A stretch of DNA of 64,000 nt from Rapana venosa (Eukaryota > Mollusca > Gastropoda > Neogastropoda > Muricidae), in NCBI GenBank assembly GCA_028751875.1, contig CM054140.1, positions 8,105,847 through 8,169,846 on the forward strand. The letters are read 5' to 3'. The position numbers were made by a program, and so were the translations under genes. The notes under the pieces are model-generated. The model was not told the origin of the DNA. It searched no databases and saw only the letters and a program-made list of their open reading frames with translations. Positions 33,746 through 45,115 of the stretch are shown one piece after another. Position 1 is the first letter of the stretch. Each line of letters opens with the position of its first letter.

Positions 33746-33759
33746 TGCTGACAGGCGCC

Positions 33760-33905
33760 CGGCATCTCCACAGGAGAAATACAAATATCTCCTGGGGGAG
33801 AAAAAATCCCCTTGAGTGTGTGCTTCAGTGAAGACTCAAACCTGCAGCCCCCTAGTTGCTTTCAGATCACAAACACATTGCTGTTACCACTAGGCTACTC
33901 TGGTG
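33760..33905 (-). repeat. tRNA-derived SINE head
   Basis: Minus strand: GGCACCAGAGTAGCCTAGTGG (A-box) and GCAGGTTTGAGTC (B-box), the same head type as SINE-1 but with a different acceptor-side sequence. Confidence 0.6.
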
Positions 33906-35000
33906 CCTCAACGCTGATGATTGATTGCACCGTTGGGTTTTAGTCTTGACACCTTGCTCTTGGCCCCAGTCCTGATACCATCCCAGCATTGTTGGCCATC
34001 TTTTCGCAAACAACATCTTGCATGAAGTCATTTCACCCCAATTGATAACACTATACCCGAGGGGAAAAACCTTAACTTCATCCCAGCCTTCAAAAGTTGG
34101 GTTCGAATTTCCGGGGCACTGTGAATTTAAGGGGTTTGGATGCTTCTGATCTCCCAATCAACTTCAAGGCAGCCCCGCCATGGTTTATCCCCCTTGGGTT
34201 TAAAAAAATCAGAAAAAAATATGCATTGAAACTATTTGTATGTCGTTGTTTGGGGGGGTTACAGAAACACAAACATACCGCATACTTTCCCAGCATTGAA
34301 TGCGCGCCTTTGGGGGGCAAAAAGGGTCTCAGACAAAATCCCGCCTTGGTAAACCCTTTGGAGCTGTACCAAAGGAACAACAAAAAAAAAAATTTTTCCC
34401 CCCATTAATACCACAATCATTGCCTGTGGGTGTACATCCAACAGTTCTTCCATACAGGCTTACTGCCAGAGGAACAACACGCTGTTTTTTAAGGAGATTT
34501 TTGAAATTTACAAGCGACCCGTTTAGACCCCCAGTTTTGAGTGCCCAAACCGACCCCCCGGTAGGGGGGTTTTTCTCTGGGTTAAAATCATGCTGATGAT
34601 CCATTTCCTGAAAGTTGAATAACGATACCCCCAAGGTCCTGATGCGGTACATCAAAATCTTTTGGACATGTTTTAAAACCCGTTTGCCTTTTAAAGGGCC
34701 CTTGAGTCCGGGGAAGGGATTGTTAAAAAGCTGCATACACCCGGGGGTCTCACGGATGCAAAAAAGTGCCAAAATGCTTATTCGTTTTCCCCAAAAAAAA
34801 AAGAAAAAAATTTTTTTTTTTAAACCAGTTCTAAGGAAAATAAAAAATCCCCCCCTCTAACCCCAAATTGTGTCCCTGTGGCAAAGAATTAATCATCAGC
34901 CACAAAGGTAACAGGACTTTGGGATACACAAAATCTTCACTGCATGGGTCGCCTTTGTAGGGGGGGGGGTGGGGGGCAACATGATAGTATTCAAAGCCAA
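33906..35000. other. Low-quality homopolymer-inflated block
   Basis: Same texture as 7.8-12.1 kb: runs of A/T/C/G, poly-G at 34,961-34,975 and no stable reading frame. The host RTE-A' 3' end probably lies here but cannot be read. Confidence 0.5.
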
Positions 35001-35750
35001 CTTCTTCTAATGGTAGACTTCTGGGGTCCAGAAAATTTAAAACTACGACGGGTTTAGTTTTTATGTTGTCTAATAAATTTAGTCTGATCCATTTAACACT
35101 ATTTTCATCAATGGGTTTTTTCCCGCACTGATCGGGATGCCATTGTGAAAGGCTTCATCAGGTGATTACCAAGTGACCATCTCTTTTCTCTTTTCCCACT
35201 AGGCCAAAGTTTGTCGGCAAATCGTAAGTTTGTAATTCGTTTGCCTCCAGGGCTGACTATGGTTTTCAAGTGCATCTGCCATTATTCTCTCTTAGAAAAT
35301 GTTGACCAGTGTGAGAAAGCAGAAATCCTTGGCAAACTCATATTGTGGTTTGGAACCATTTTTGTATGTTGTCATAGTAGACTGCTCTGGTTACCTTATC
35401 ATAGAGGCATTCTATGGTTCTGGTCAGGTTGGCATTGATGTTATACAGCCTCATGGTTGCCTATAAATCTTTATGCCAGACTCCGTCGAACACCTTCCTA
35501 AAGTCCACAAAGACATGTTAAAGATCTCGCTGGTGTTGCAAGTATTTCGCACAGAGTATTCTAAGGTTAAAAATTTGCTCTATAGGGCTTCAACCTGCTC
35601 TGAAACATGCCTGTTCTTCCTTGATAATCTCCTCAGCTTCAGACTACTGAGGTGGATTCTCAGCATGACTACTTGGATTGATGGTGTGGTTGTTTTGGCA
35701 TAGACGTAAGTTGCCTTTCTTTGGGATATTTATAATCGGGTATTGTGTCC
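35000..35750 (-). pseudogene. RTE-A' reverse transcriptase, distal piece
   Basis: Minus strand, with stops and shifts: NIPKKGNLRLCQN (RT block), EEQACFRAG, DFRKVFDGVWHKDL, VYYDNIQKWFQTT, then RITNLRFAD near 35,235 where the catalytic pair is damaged. Ends in unreadable sequence. Confidence 0.65.
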
Positions 35751-36587
35751 AATATAGGGCAGTCAACAAAAGAATCAGGAAGTCCATGACGGAGGCAAAA
35801 GAGAAATGGATCGGTGAACAGTGCCAAGACATTGAAGAGAACATCAAGAAAAACAATAGCAAGAAAGCATATCAGCTGGTGAAAGACCTGACTAGCACAA
35901 AACAGGGAAAAGGTTTAACAATCCAAGACAAAAATGGGAAGTGTCTCACTGACGACCAGGATATTCTGAACAGATGGACAGAATACTGCTCCGAAGTGTA
36001 TAACTATAGAACCGCAGGAGATCCAGAAATCCTTAATGTACCCGCAAGCAAAGACACAGACAGTCACCCTATCCTCCGAGAAGAAGTGGAAACAGCAGTC
36101 AGATCGCTGAAAAAGGGGAAGTCAGCAGGGGCTGACAACATTCCAGCTGAGTTGGTTCAAGCTGGAGGGGAAGCCATGATCAGCGCCCTACCAAGAATCT
36201 GCAACAAGATCTGGCAGACAGGAAAATGGCCAACACCATGGACACAGTCACTCATCATCACCCTCCCCAAGAAAGGAAACCTACAACAATGCCATAATTA
36301 CCGCACAATCAGCCTCATATGCCACCCAAGCAAGGTCATGCTGCAGATAATATTGAATAGACTGAAGCCACAAGCAGAGACCATCATTGCTGAGGAACAA
36401 GCAGGTTTCAGAGCAGGGCGCAGCACAACAGAACACGATATTCAACCTCAGAATACTATGTGAGGGGTACCTTCAACATCAACAAGACCTTTACCACGTA
36501 TTTATCGATTTGAAGAAGGCATTTGACAGGGTGTGGCATGCAGCTTTGTGGGCAACCATGAATTTGTACAGCATCAATGCAAACCTG

Positions 36588-36638
<51 letters not shown>

Positions 36639-37836
36639 TATGGAATTTATATAGCGCTGAATCTTGTAAAAAACAAACAAATCGAAGCGCTTGCACTCAA
36701 TCATTTACAGGCATGCAACTCTCCTTAAACATAATGAGCAACAGATTCAAATCCATGCGCGCGCACTACGCACGCACACGCACGCACACACACACACACA
36801 CACACACACGGAACAACACTTAGAGTCATCAAACAGCTGTACAGCGAGGCCACCAGTGCAGTGTACTACAACAACAACATTGGAGAATGGTTTCGAACAA
36901 CAGTTGGAGTAAGGCAGGGCTGTCTACTCTCACCCACTCTTTTCAACATCTTCCTTGAGAGAATCATGGCTGATGCACTGGAACATCATGAAGGATCAGT
37001 CAGCATTGGTGGCAGAACGATCACAAACCTCCGCTTCGCAGATGACATTGATGGAATAGCAGGATCAGAAAAAGAGCTTGCCAGCCTAACAGAACACTTG
37101 AATAAGGCCTCCAAAAACATCGGCATGGAAATCAGTGCAGAGAAGACCAAACTGATGACTAATAACACCAACGGCATTAGCACTGATATCAGGGTTAATG
37201 ACCAGAAGCTGAAACAGTTCAAAGCTTCAAGTACCCGGGAGCCATTGTATCAGACCAGGGATCCAAGCCAGAAGTAGTATGCAGGACTGCACAGACAATA
37301 ACAGCTTTGTCAAAACTAAAACACCATCTGGAGAGATAAAAAATATCTCACTTATCTCCAAGATCAGACTAATGCGCTCCCTTGTCATATCCATATTTCT
37401 GTATGCCTGTGAATCATGGACCCTGACTGCAGATTTGGGAGAGAAGAGTACAGGCGGTGGAGAGAGATGCTTTCGGAGACTCCTTGGCATCTCCTACAAA
37501 GACCACATAAGCAACGAAAGCGTGCATAACAGAATCCAGCAAACCATTGGACCCTATGAGAACCTTCTAACAATCGTGAAAAAGCGTAAACTTAAATGGT
37601 ATGGGCATGTCACAAGATCCAAAGGACTTGCAAAGACAATTTTACAAGGCACTGTCCAAGGAGGAAGAAGAAGAGGCAGACCAAGGAAGAGCTGGGAGGA
37701 TAACATCAGCGAATGGATAGGCCTAGAACTCAACAAAACCTTGAGAAAGGCAGAACAGAGAGAGGAATGGAGGGAACTGGTTGTTGAGTCTTTGAGGGTG
37801 CCCCCACGGTCGTCAGACTACGGGACAGATAGATAG
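35751..37836 (+). pseudogene. RTE-A reverse transcriptase to C-terminus
   Basis: Blocks in order: RSLKKGKSAGADNIPAELV, PWTQSLIITLPKKGNL, EEQAGFRAGRSTTE, HVFIDLKKAFDRVWH, then a 230-bp insertion, GVRQGCLLSPTLFN, NLRFADDIDG (near 37,027-37,055, catalytic DD intact), IGMEISAEKTKL, LYACESWTLTADL, KWYGHVTRSKG, GRRRGRPRKSWEDN and a final stop near 37,834. One frameshift near 36,440, another near 37,230 and one near 37,440. The 35,678-36,463 stretch is open over most of its length. Confidence 0.8.
36588..36822 (-). repeat. (AAT)n-tailed CR1-like 3' end nested in RTE-A
   Basis: Compared with the intact paralogue near 46,715-46,725 (AACCTGATCAGAGTCATC), this copy has about 235 extra bases: (AAT)n, TGGAATTTATATAGCGCTG, CGAAGCGCTTGCAC and an (AC)n tract. 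That is the 3' end of the CR1-like family also seen at 49.9, 50.2, 52.2, 57.8 and 63.6 kb. Confidence 0.8.
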
Positions 37837-37851
37837 ATGGAGATTGTGTCC

Positions 37852-38463
37852 AAGTTGTTGGCCACTCCCCTGTCCGCCAGATCTTATTGCATATGATGAG
37901 TAACACAGCTATCATGGCCTCTCCTCCTGCCTGGACCAGTTCTGATAGAATGATGTTCATGTGGCCACGACTGCTGACTTCCCTTTCTTGGAAGGATGGA
38001 GTAGCTGATGTTGGTTGATGGAGGGAAATCTAACACCTTGGGATCGTTTGTAGCTGGATGTGTGTACAGTTCAGAGCAGCTTTCTGTCCATCTCTTAGAA
38101 TGTCTTGTTCTTCTGTGAGACATTTTTCTGCACTGTCTTGGATAGTAGGCCTAGTAGTTCTCTCTTGTTTCGAGCTTGTCAGGTCTTTCACAAGCTGGTA
38201 GGCTTTCTTGCTGTTGTTTTTCAGCAAGTTTCCTTCAATACCGTTGCATTATTCTTCAGTCCATGTCTCTTTTTCTTTCCTCGTGCCTTTTTTTTGGACT
38301 TGTTGATTGGTTTCTCTGTGTAGTTTTGCACCTTCAGCCTAATTCTTCTTTTGCTTCTGTTCTCTGCATATGTTGCACAGCTTTAGTAGGCCTACGTCTT
38401 CAGTGACCCAGGATTTCTTTGTTGATTGGTATGTGTCAAGGATGTCATGGCTGTTTCAGTCAC
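37852..38463 (-). pseudogene. RTE-A' reverse transcriptase, proximal piece
   Basis: Minus strand: TETA near 38,460, KSWVTEDV, KNNSKKAYQLVKDLTSSKQ, LTEEQDIL and then ELVQAGGEAMIAVLLIICNKIWRTGEWPTTWTQ at the RTE-A insertion. Frame broken several times. Confidence 0.75.
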
Positions 38464-41400
38464 TTACTTACTTACTTAGGCCCATCACTCCCCCTGGAGC
38501 ATAGGCCGCCGACAACAGTCCGCCAGAGTCCTCTGTCCTGGGCTATTCTCTCCAGCTGTCTCCAGGTATATCCCATCTTTCTGGTTTCTGCCTCAAGGTC
38601 GCGTCGCCAGGTGTTTCTTGGCCTTCCTCTTTTTCGCTTTCCCTAGGGGTTCCATGATAGTGCCTGCCTTGTGATGTTGCTGGCTGGCTTTCCCTCAGGG
38701 TGTGCCCAACCCATCCCCACTCCTGCGCGGGATTTCATTTTGGGCTGGCAGCTGGGGTTGGTACGTTGCCACAGTCTGCGTTGCTGATGGTGTCGGGCCA
38801 GGATCTGGAGGATTCGTCTCGGGCAGCTGTTGATGAAGGTCTGCACTTTCTTGATGGTGGTCTTGTTGTCCTCCATGTCTCCGCTCCATATAGTAGGACG
38901 ACTTAAACGTTGGAGTTGAACACCCCTGATCTTTGTGCGGGTCAACACCCCCTTGGAGCTCCAGATGTTCTCAGCTGCAAGTATGCTGCCCTCGCCTTCC
39001 CAAAATTCTTGCTCTGACGTCTGCTCTGTGCCGCCCTGCATGTTAATGATGCTACCCGGGTACGTGAATGTCTCCACTTCTTCCAGCTCCTTCCCATTTA
39101 GTGTGACTGGGTCCCACTCACTGCTTTGTTTCCTTGAGAATCTTGGTTTGCCTTCATGGATCTTGAACCAACTTGTAATGAGGTGCTGCTAGTTTCTGTA
39201 GTCTTGTCCTGCATCTGTTGGGGGCTGTGGGAAAGCAGGGCCAGGTCGTCTGCAAAGTCGAGATCATCCAGCTGGTCCCACAGTGTCCACTGGATTCCAT
39301 TTCTTCTGTATACCGTTGAAGTCTTCATGTCCAATCGAATCCCCGGGGGAAGAGGAAAGGTGACAGGAGACAGCCTTGTCTGACTCCGGTCTTCACCTCA
39401 AAGCTGTTTGGTGAGTTGTCCCCATGGACCACCCGGGGGGTCTTCTTTCATAAGGAGTTCTTGATCAAGTTGACCAGTTTGGTTGGCACTCCATGGGGGC
39501 GAGCAACTTCCAGAGGGTGTTGTGGTCCACACTGTCAAATGCTTTCCATAATCAACAAAGTTGATGTATAAAGAGAGTTCCACTCTAAAGATTGTTCAAC
39601 GAGATGCCAAGGTGGCAATCTGATCTACGCATGATCTTCTGGCGGAACCCGGGCCTACTGGTCTCAGAGGAGGGTCGACTGCATTTTCATTCTCTCGAGG
39701 AGGATCCTTTTAAAGACTTTTCCTGGCACCGACAGAAGCATTATCCCTCTATAGTTGGCACAGTTACTGAGGTCTCCTTTCTTGGTAGCTTGATGGGGTA
39801 GCCCTCCTTCCAGTCTGATGGTACTTCCTCCTCTTCCCAAATCTTCCCAAAGAGAGGTACAGCATCTCTACCGGGGTCCCAGGCTGCCTGATGCTTCTGC
39901 TGGGATGTTGTCCGGTCCTGCTACCTTGCCATTTCTCACATTTTGATGGCTTTCCTGATCTCCTCCCTGGTTGGGTTTCTCACAGTTATGTCTAGTCTCT
40001 ATCACAGGTCGATGTCCGGGGGTTTGAAGGGACGGATCTGTTCAGGAGTCCTCAAAGTGCTCTGCCCATCGTTCAGTTGCCCTCTGTTCCCAGGATGGTG
40101 TTTCCTTTCTTGTCTTTGACTGGTCGCTCGGGCCCCTGCTGTACTTCCCTGAGAGTTTTCTTAGTGGTATCATACAGCAGCTTCATGTTTTTTACTGGCT
40201 ACTGTTTCCCCTCGGCTTCCTCTGCCAGGCTGTCGATGTACTTGCGCTTGCCCTGTTTTTGCACTCCTCTTGACTTCTCTGTTGGCTTCTGTGAAGTCTG
40301 CTTGTCCCTTTGGGCCCTTTGCTGCTCTTTTTTGGGCTGTTGTTTACTGCTGCTTTCTTCTGTTTTCCCTCTTTTCATCTTCCCCATTGTGACTGCCATA
40401 TCCATTCCTTCTGTTGGTGTCTCTTGGGGCCCACACTTCCTGACAAGTTAACGTCAGTGTCTCTTTCACTTTCTTCCACTGGCCCCTCGATGTCAGTCTC
40501 TTCTTCAAGCAGTTTTGTAGTACTTGGTACTTGTTGGTGAGGGACAGCTTGAATTCTTCATTTATCTTTGGTCTTTCAGCAGCTGGTGTTGTACTTCTGC
40601 CTCTTTGTTGTTACTTTTCATCCAGTTTTTTCTTCAGCTTTAGCTTCAGCCTGGCTACCAAAAGGTGGTGGTCAGATGCACGTCTGCTCCCCTTTTCACC
40701 CTTACATCCTGTAGAGATCTCCTGAATTCTTTGGGCCCTGCAGATATGGTCGATCTGGTTCTCATCACATGATTTGGTGATACCCAGGGGGCCCCTTTTG
40801 TACTCTTCTGTGGGGGGAAAAAGCTGCCACCGATTACAGATTGTTGATAGCACAGAAGTCTGCACTCTCTCGCCATTCTCATTCATCTCTCCTAATCCGT
40901 GTCTTCCCTCACTTCCTCGCATCCCCGTGTTGTCTTTGTCCGATCTTTGGGATTGAAATCACCCATGAGGATGTTTATATCTTTTTCTGGGGACTTGGGG
41001 AATGACGTTCTGCAGTCTGTCATAGAATTGATCTTTGGCTTCTTCATCGCCGTCATTAGTTGGCGCATAACACTGGATGATGTTCATTCTGATCTTCTTC
41101 TCTTATCCTGAAGGATGCCGCATGATTCTGTTTCCTGTGCTTCCCATCCTATCAGGGCTTGCTGCGCAGGTCTTGACAACATGAGCGCTACGCCTTCTGT
41201 GTTGGAGCGTTGTCTTCTTCGTGGGCCCGAATAAAGCAGCATCTCCCATGGCAGTCTCCTTTGTCCTGACTGTGTCCAATGGTCTCACTGATGCCAAGTA
41301 ATGTGAGGGTTTTAGCTTTCATCTCTGCTGCTACTTGTGTTGTTTTTTCCCGTCTCATACATGGTCCCCACATTCCCTGTTCTGACGTTTATGGTCCTGG

Positions 41401-41624
41401 CGATAAAAGGGGGGGGCGGCCTTGTGCTTCGGTAGACTCACGGCTTTCACCACATGGCGTCATACATCCTCTTGGCGAGGACCCTTCCTCTCCCAGGGCA
41501 GTAGTCTCTTGGTCTGTTGTTGGCGTTTCTGTAGCAAACTTTGTTTTTATGGGGTGGGGTTGCTAGCCCCACGCCCAACCCTCCTCCTTTCTCATCCGGG
41601 CTTGGGACCGGCAATGGCAGAGTT
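38464..41624 (-). mobile_element. RTE-C LINE, near full length, inserted in RTE-A'
   Basis: Minus-strand SR2-like RTE with both enzyme domains and a (TAAG)n tail at 38,464-38,480. Flanked by TGTTTCAGTCAC at 38,452-38,463 and 41,625-41,636, a 12-bp duplication of RTE-A' sequence. About 3.2 kb. The 5' leader (41,420-41,624) includes GGGCGTGGGGCTAGCAACC. Multiple frameshifts; not functional. Confidence 0.82.
38490..41420 (-). pseudogene. RTE-C endonuclease-reverse transcriptase, broken
   Basis: Minus strand in order: ARTINVRTGNVGT, GKTTQVAAEMKAKTLTLLGISETR, QCYAPTND, DHLLVARLKLKLKKKL (endonuclease); then RT with DFADDLALLSH near 39,250 and METFTYPGSIINMQGG; then LARHHQQRRLW, GWGWVGHTLRK-like and KRGRPRNTWRRDLEAE-like segments near 38,600-38,700. 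The last is the C-terminal hallmark of SR2-type RTEs. Frame changes are frequent. Confidence 0.75.
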
Positions 41625-41641
41625 TGTTTCAGTCACAGCAG

Positions 41642-43220
41642 AGCATAATAGAAGAGAAAGCAGCAACATCAAGAGCACCCTCGCCATTACCTATACTGAG
41701 GGAAGAAGTGGAAGAAGCCATCCGCAGCTTACCAGTAGGAAAGTCCACAGGAGCAGACAATATACCAGCAGAGCTGCTCAAGCATGGTGGCGAAACAGTC
41801 ATCACATATGTTACAGCTATCTGTCAGAAGATTTGGGAGACAAAACAGTGGCCAACAGACTGGACACAATCACTCATCATACCCCTGCCAAGAAGGGAAA
41901 TTTTCGCCAATGCCAAAACTATAGAACAATCAGCCTCATCAGCCACGCCAGCAAGATCAGCTCAAAGTTATTTTGAATCGACTCAAGAAGGAGGCAGAAG
42001 AACACCTTGCAAAAGGGAAAAAGCTGGTTCAGGGCAGGGAGGAGCACAATCGAACAGATTTTAAAAGCCACATCATGATGGAAAACATCTTAACATCAGA
42101 GAGACTGTTCACAACTTCATCGACTTCAAGAAGCTTTTGACAGAGTTATGGCACGAAGGCCTGTGCAGGTCCTCAGAATGTTTGGCATTGAAGAAGGACT
42201 AGTGCAAACCATTCAAGCACTATAAACACTGCAAGCGTGCAGTCCTTCGAACAATCAGGTCGGGGACTACTTCAAAACCACAGTTGGGGTCCGACAAGGA
42301 TGCCTGTTATCTTTCCCTCCTGTTCAATCTGTTCTTGGAAAACATCATGAGAGAGGACCCTCCATTTCTTCCACCCTAACCATCTCCATTGGCGGCAGAC
42401 CCTCAACAACTTACGGTTTGCCGATGACATTGACCTCATGGGCGGAAATAACACAGACTGAAATCTTACCACCAGACTTGAGAACAAGAGCTGGAGCATA
42501 TGGATGGAGGTGACTCGGAGAAAGTAAAGACTTGTGAACAGCCCGACAATGCCACCGCTAAAATTTTACATGACGGCCAAACAACTGGAGGAGGGACGCT
42601 TTTAAATACCCCGGCGCTACACTCACAAAGGACGGGCGATCGACGACAGAAACAAAGTCAGAATAGCCATGGCAACATCTTCCATGACAAAACTCACCAC
42701 CATATGGAAAAGTAAAGAGATCAGTTTCCCAAACAAACTAAAGCCCCTACAAAAGCCCCAATTCAGTCGATCCTGCTGTACGGAAGTGAAACCTGGACAT
42801 TGACTGCTGAAAAAGCAAAGCGAATCCAGTCATTCGAAACAAAATGCCATAGAAAACTACTGGGCATATCCTGGAGAGAACGAAAGACCAACGAATTTGT
42901 CAAGAGTCAAATAACACGGCTGGCAGGGCCACAGGAACCCCTTCTCACCATCGTCAAGAAGAAAAAGCTGACATGGTTCGGCCACGTCACCCGCCACAAC
43001 ACTCTGCCCAAAACAGTACTGCAGGGAACACTCGAAGGTGGCAGAAGGAGGGGAAGACAGAACAAGTCATGGATGGACAACATCAGAGAATGGACCAGGA
43101 TGAATGACTCGGCACTACTGCGCAGAGCTGAGGACCGAGATGGATGGAGGAGGCTTACCACGGCATCGTCTTTCATGTCTCCCCCACGACCGCCAAGGTC
43201 ACGGGTCTGATGATGATGAG
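41642..43220 (+). mobile_element. RTE-B LINE, 5'-truncated, inserted in RTE-A'
   Basis: Plus strand: PILREEVEEAIRSLPVGKSTGADN, QSLIIPLPRREIF, CQNYRTISLISHASK, a damaged catalytic region near 42,400-42,440, then LLGISWRERKTNEFV, KLTWFGHVTRHNTLPK, GGRRRGRQNKSWMDN and a TGATGATGATGAG tail at 43,208-43,220. Same tail type as RTE-B' at 30 kb. It sits a few bases from the RTE-C target duplication. Any target duplication is at most 2 bp (AG). Confidence 0.78.
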
Positions 43221-44545
43221 TGTTAAAGCTGTTGATCAAGGCATTTACTTCAGTGTCCTGGTTGTCAAGAATGAGGAGTGAGGCAAATTTTCCCTCTATC
43301 ATTGCTTGAAAGTTTTCTATTATGATTGGGTCCTTGAGTTTCTCAAGATTGAACTTGATCCTTAAATTGCTCGGCTTCTTAATCCTCTTGAGGCAGAGTC
43401 TGAGAGTCATCATCACAAGCTCATGGTTGCTTCCCATGTTGGTTCCTGGAAAGCTGCTGGTCTCAACCATATTGGCACTTGATTGGAAGCAACGTTTTAC
43501 CAAAGGTAGTCAATTTGATTGTGATCTCCTCCTGTGCTGTGCCATGTCCAGTGTCTAGAATGGCTTCAGTGGACCAAACGTGTTTGCCACCTTCAGTTTG
43601 TAATTGGCAGATTTTTTAGCCTAATGCCTCTTTCGTTGGTCTAAGAGTTGCAGTATTTGTCACAAACTCCTTTTCAGTTCTTGCTTGTCCTATCTCTGTG
43701 TTCCAGTCATCCTGTAGAGTGCTATGTCTTCTTGCAGTTGATTGTAGGCTTCGTCATCATCATAGTCGGTGGTTGGGGCATATGCATGTATGATGGTGAT
43801 GTTAAAAGATGCTGCCTTCAGATGGATGGTAATGAGTCAGCTAGAGACTGGCTGACATCCCATAATGGTATTCACAGTGTCTTTGTGAATGAGGAATCCA
43901 ACTCGAATGTTCGTGTCTGTCTTCACTGCCACTGAAGTAGAGTTTGTGGCCGTTAGGGGTAAAACTTTCTCTGAAGTTTTTCCCAGTATATCTCACAAAG
44001 TCTAAGGATGTTCCATCGGAATTTTTCATTTCATATGTCAGTTCGTCCACTTTTCCTGGTGCTCTCAGTGATCTCACAATCCAGGTGCCAATGGTGATAC
44101 TGGTTCTGGCATGAAGTAATTTTGGTCCATCAGTCGCATACTTTTCACTTCTGTCCTGATGGTCAGCAACAGAAGGCGCATCCCTTGTTCCAGGCAATGA
44201 AAGCTCCAGTATGGATTTTGCATTGGTTGTCATCCCTGTATGGTATTATGGGCAATGTCGCATGGCGGAGTCCATCCCTCTCCATGCCAGACTTCAACCA
44301 ATGTCCTCCATCTAGGTGGCTTCCCTTGGACTCAACACGTAGTCATTGAGTTCCTTGGGGAACTTCATCCACCTTGGCCGGTAACCTGCATTATGGAGGT
44401 TATTGGGGAGTGATGCCATGCTAACATGACCCTGTCATGTAGTGCTAGGAGCCACTGTGGGAGAGATTTAGGAGATGGCTGAGGACCAGTGATGCCTGTC
44501 CACCTTACCAGGTAGAGCGCAGCGGCCAGACATCAAAGGTACCAT
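43221..44545 (-). pseudogene. RTE-A' 5' UTR and endonuclease
   Basis: Minus strand: a 5' leader at 44,545-44,240, then TSITIGTW, SLRAPGKVDELTYEM, HKLYFSGSEDRHEH, a YAPT-type region near 43,770-43,790, NMGSNHELVMMTLRL (the SDH block, here N-H), LRIKFNLEKLKDP and ALINSFN at the RTE-B insertion. Stops and shifts throughout. Confidence 0.72.
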
Positions 44546-44595
44546 CTCAACCAATCTCTATATATAGGTCTAATAGTACACTTTTTTTTGTTTCC

Positions 44596-44790
44596 AGGTG
44601 GTACATTGAATAAGCAGTGCATTTGCATATTTTTATGTGACCCAGTGAAGTGTATGTGTGCACGTGCGCATGTGTGTGTGTGAAGTCGAAATGATCCTTA
44701 TTGATGGTAAAAGATTGCGTGTGTGTGTGTGTGTGTGTATGTGTGTTTCCAGATGGTACATTGAATAAGCACAGCATTTGCTTTTTTTAA
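44596..44790 (-). repeat. Two short (TTGAC)-family fragments with (GT)n
   Basis: Reverse-complement fragments of the tail repeat (GGTACATTGAATAAGCA, with GCATTTGC) at 44,596-44,630 and 44,748-44,785, separated and followed by (GT)n tracts. Confidence 0.6.
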
Positions 44791-44873
44791 AATGTGACCT
44801 GGTGAGGTGTGTGTACGTGGGCACGCGCGTTGTGTGTGTGTTGTTGTTTTTTGTGTGTGTGGTTTGTTTTGTT

Positions 44874-45115
44874 AAAGGGGGTTGCTCTCAGGCGGATGGT
44901 AATAAGTCTGCTGGACACAGGCTGACAGCTCATGACGGTGTTCACGGTGTCTTTGTGAACGAGAAACCCCACGCCGTGTTCATGTTTATCCTGTTTTCCA
45001 CTGTAGTATAATTTGTGGTCTTCCTGGGTCGTTGTTTCTCCCATGTTTTTCCACCTGACTTCGCAGAGCCCAAGGATGTGCCATTGATATCTGGACATCT
45101 CATGTGTCAGTTCTA
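44874..45115 (-). pseudogene. RTE-A'' N-terminal endonuclease segment, inverted
   Basis: Minus strand from 45,115: ELTHEMSRYQWHILGLCEVRW, HKLYYSGKQDKHEHGVGF, NTVMSCQPVSSRLITIRLRATPFN. These are the first endonuclease blocks (ExRW metal-binding Glu, GVGF). Open across its length. Confidence 0.78.

Larger units (their letters stand above)
35751..37842 (+). mobile_element. RTE-A LINE, 5'-truncated, inserted in RTE-A'
   Basis: Plus-strand copy with RT and C-terminus and an (AGAT)n tail at 37,827-37,839. Flanked by ATTGTGTCC at 35,742-35,750 and 37,843-37,851 (9-bp duplication of RTE-A' sequence). Begins at QYRAVNKRIRKSM; the endonuclease is absent. Nearly the same sequence as the copy at 44.9-47.7 kb, so this is a recent family. 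Confidence 0.85.
35000..44545 (-). mobile_element. RTE-A' LINE, minus strand, host of three nested insertions
   Basis: Minus-strand RTE visible in four pieces: 44,545-43,221 (5' UTR and endonuclease), 41,641-41,637, 38,463-37,852 (RT start) and 35,750 to about 35,000 (rest of RT). Removing the inserts joins LINSFN to VTETA and WTQ to YPIINIPKKGNL, as expected from the related copy at 44.9-47.7 kb. The order of events follows: RTE-A' first, then RTE-A, RTE-B and RTE-C into it. The 3' end is lost in low-quality sequence. Confidence 0.75.

Noticed and set aside
40077..40451. A 124-codon Ser/Phe-rich plus-strand frame
   Set aside because: Antisense shadow of the RTE-C endonuclease and linker region.
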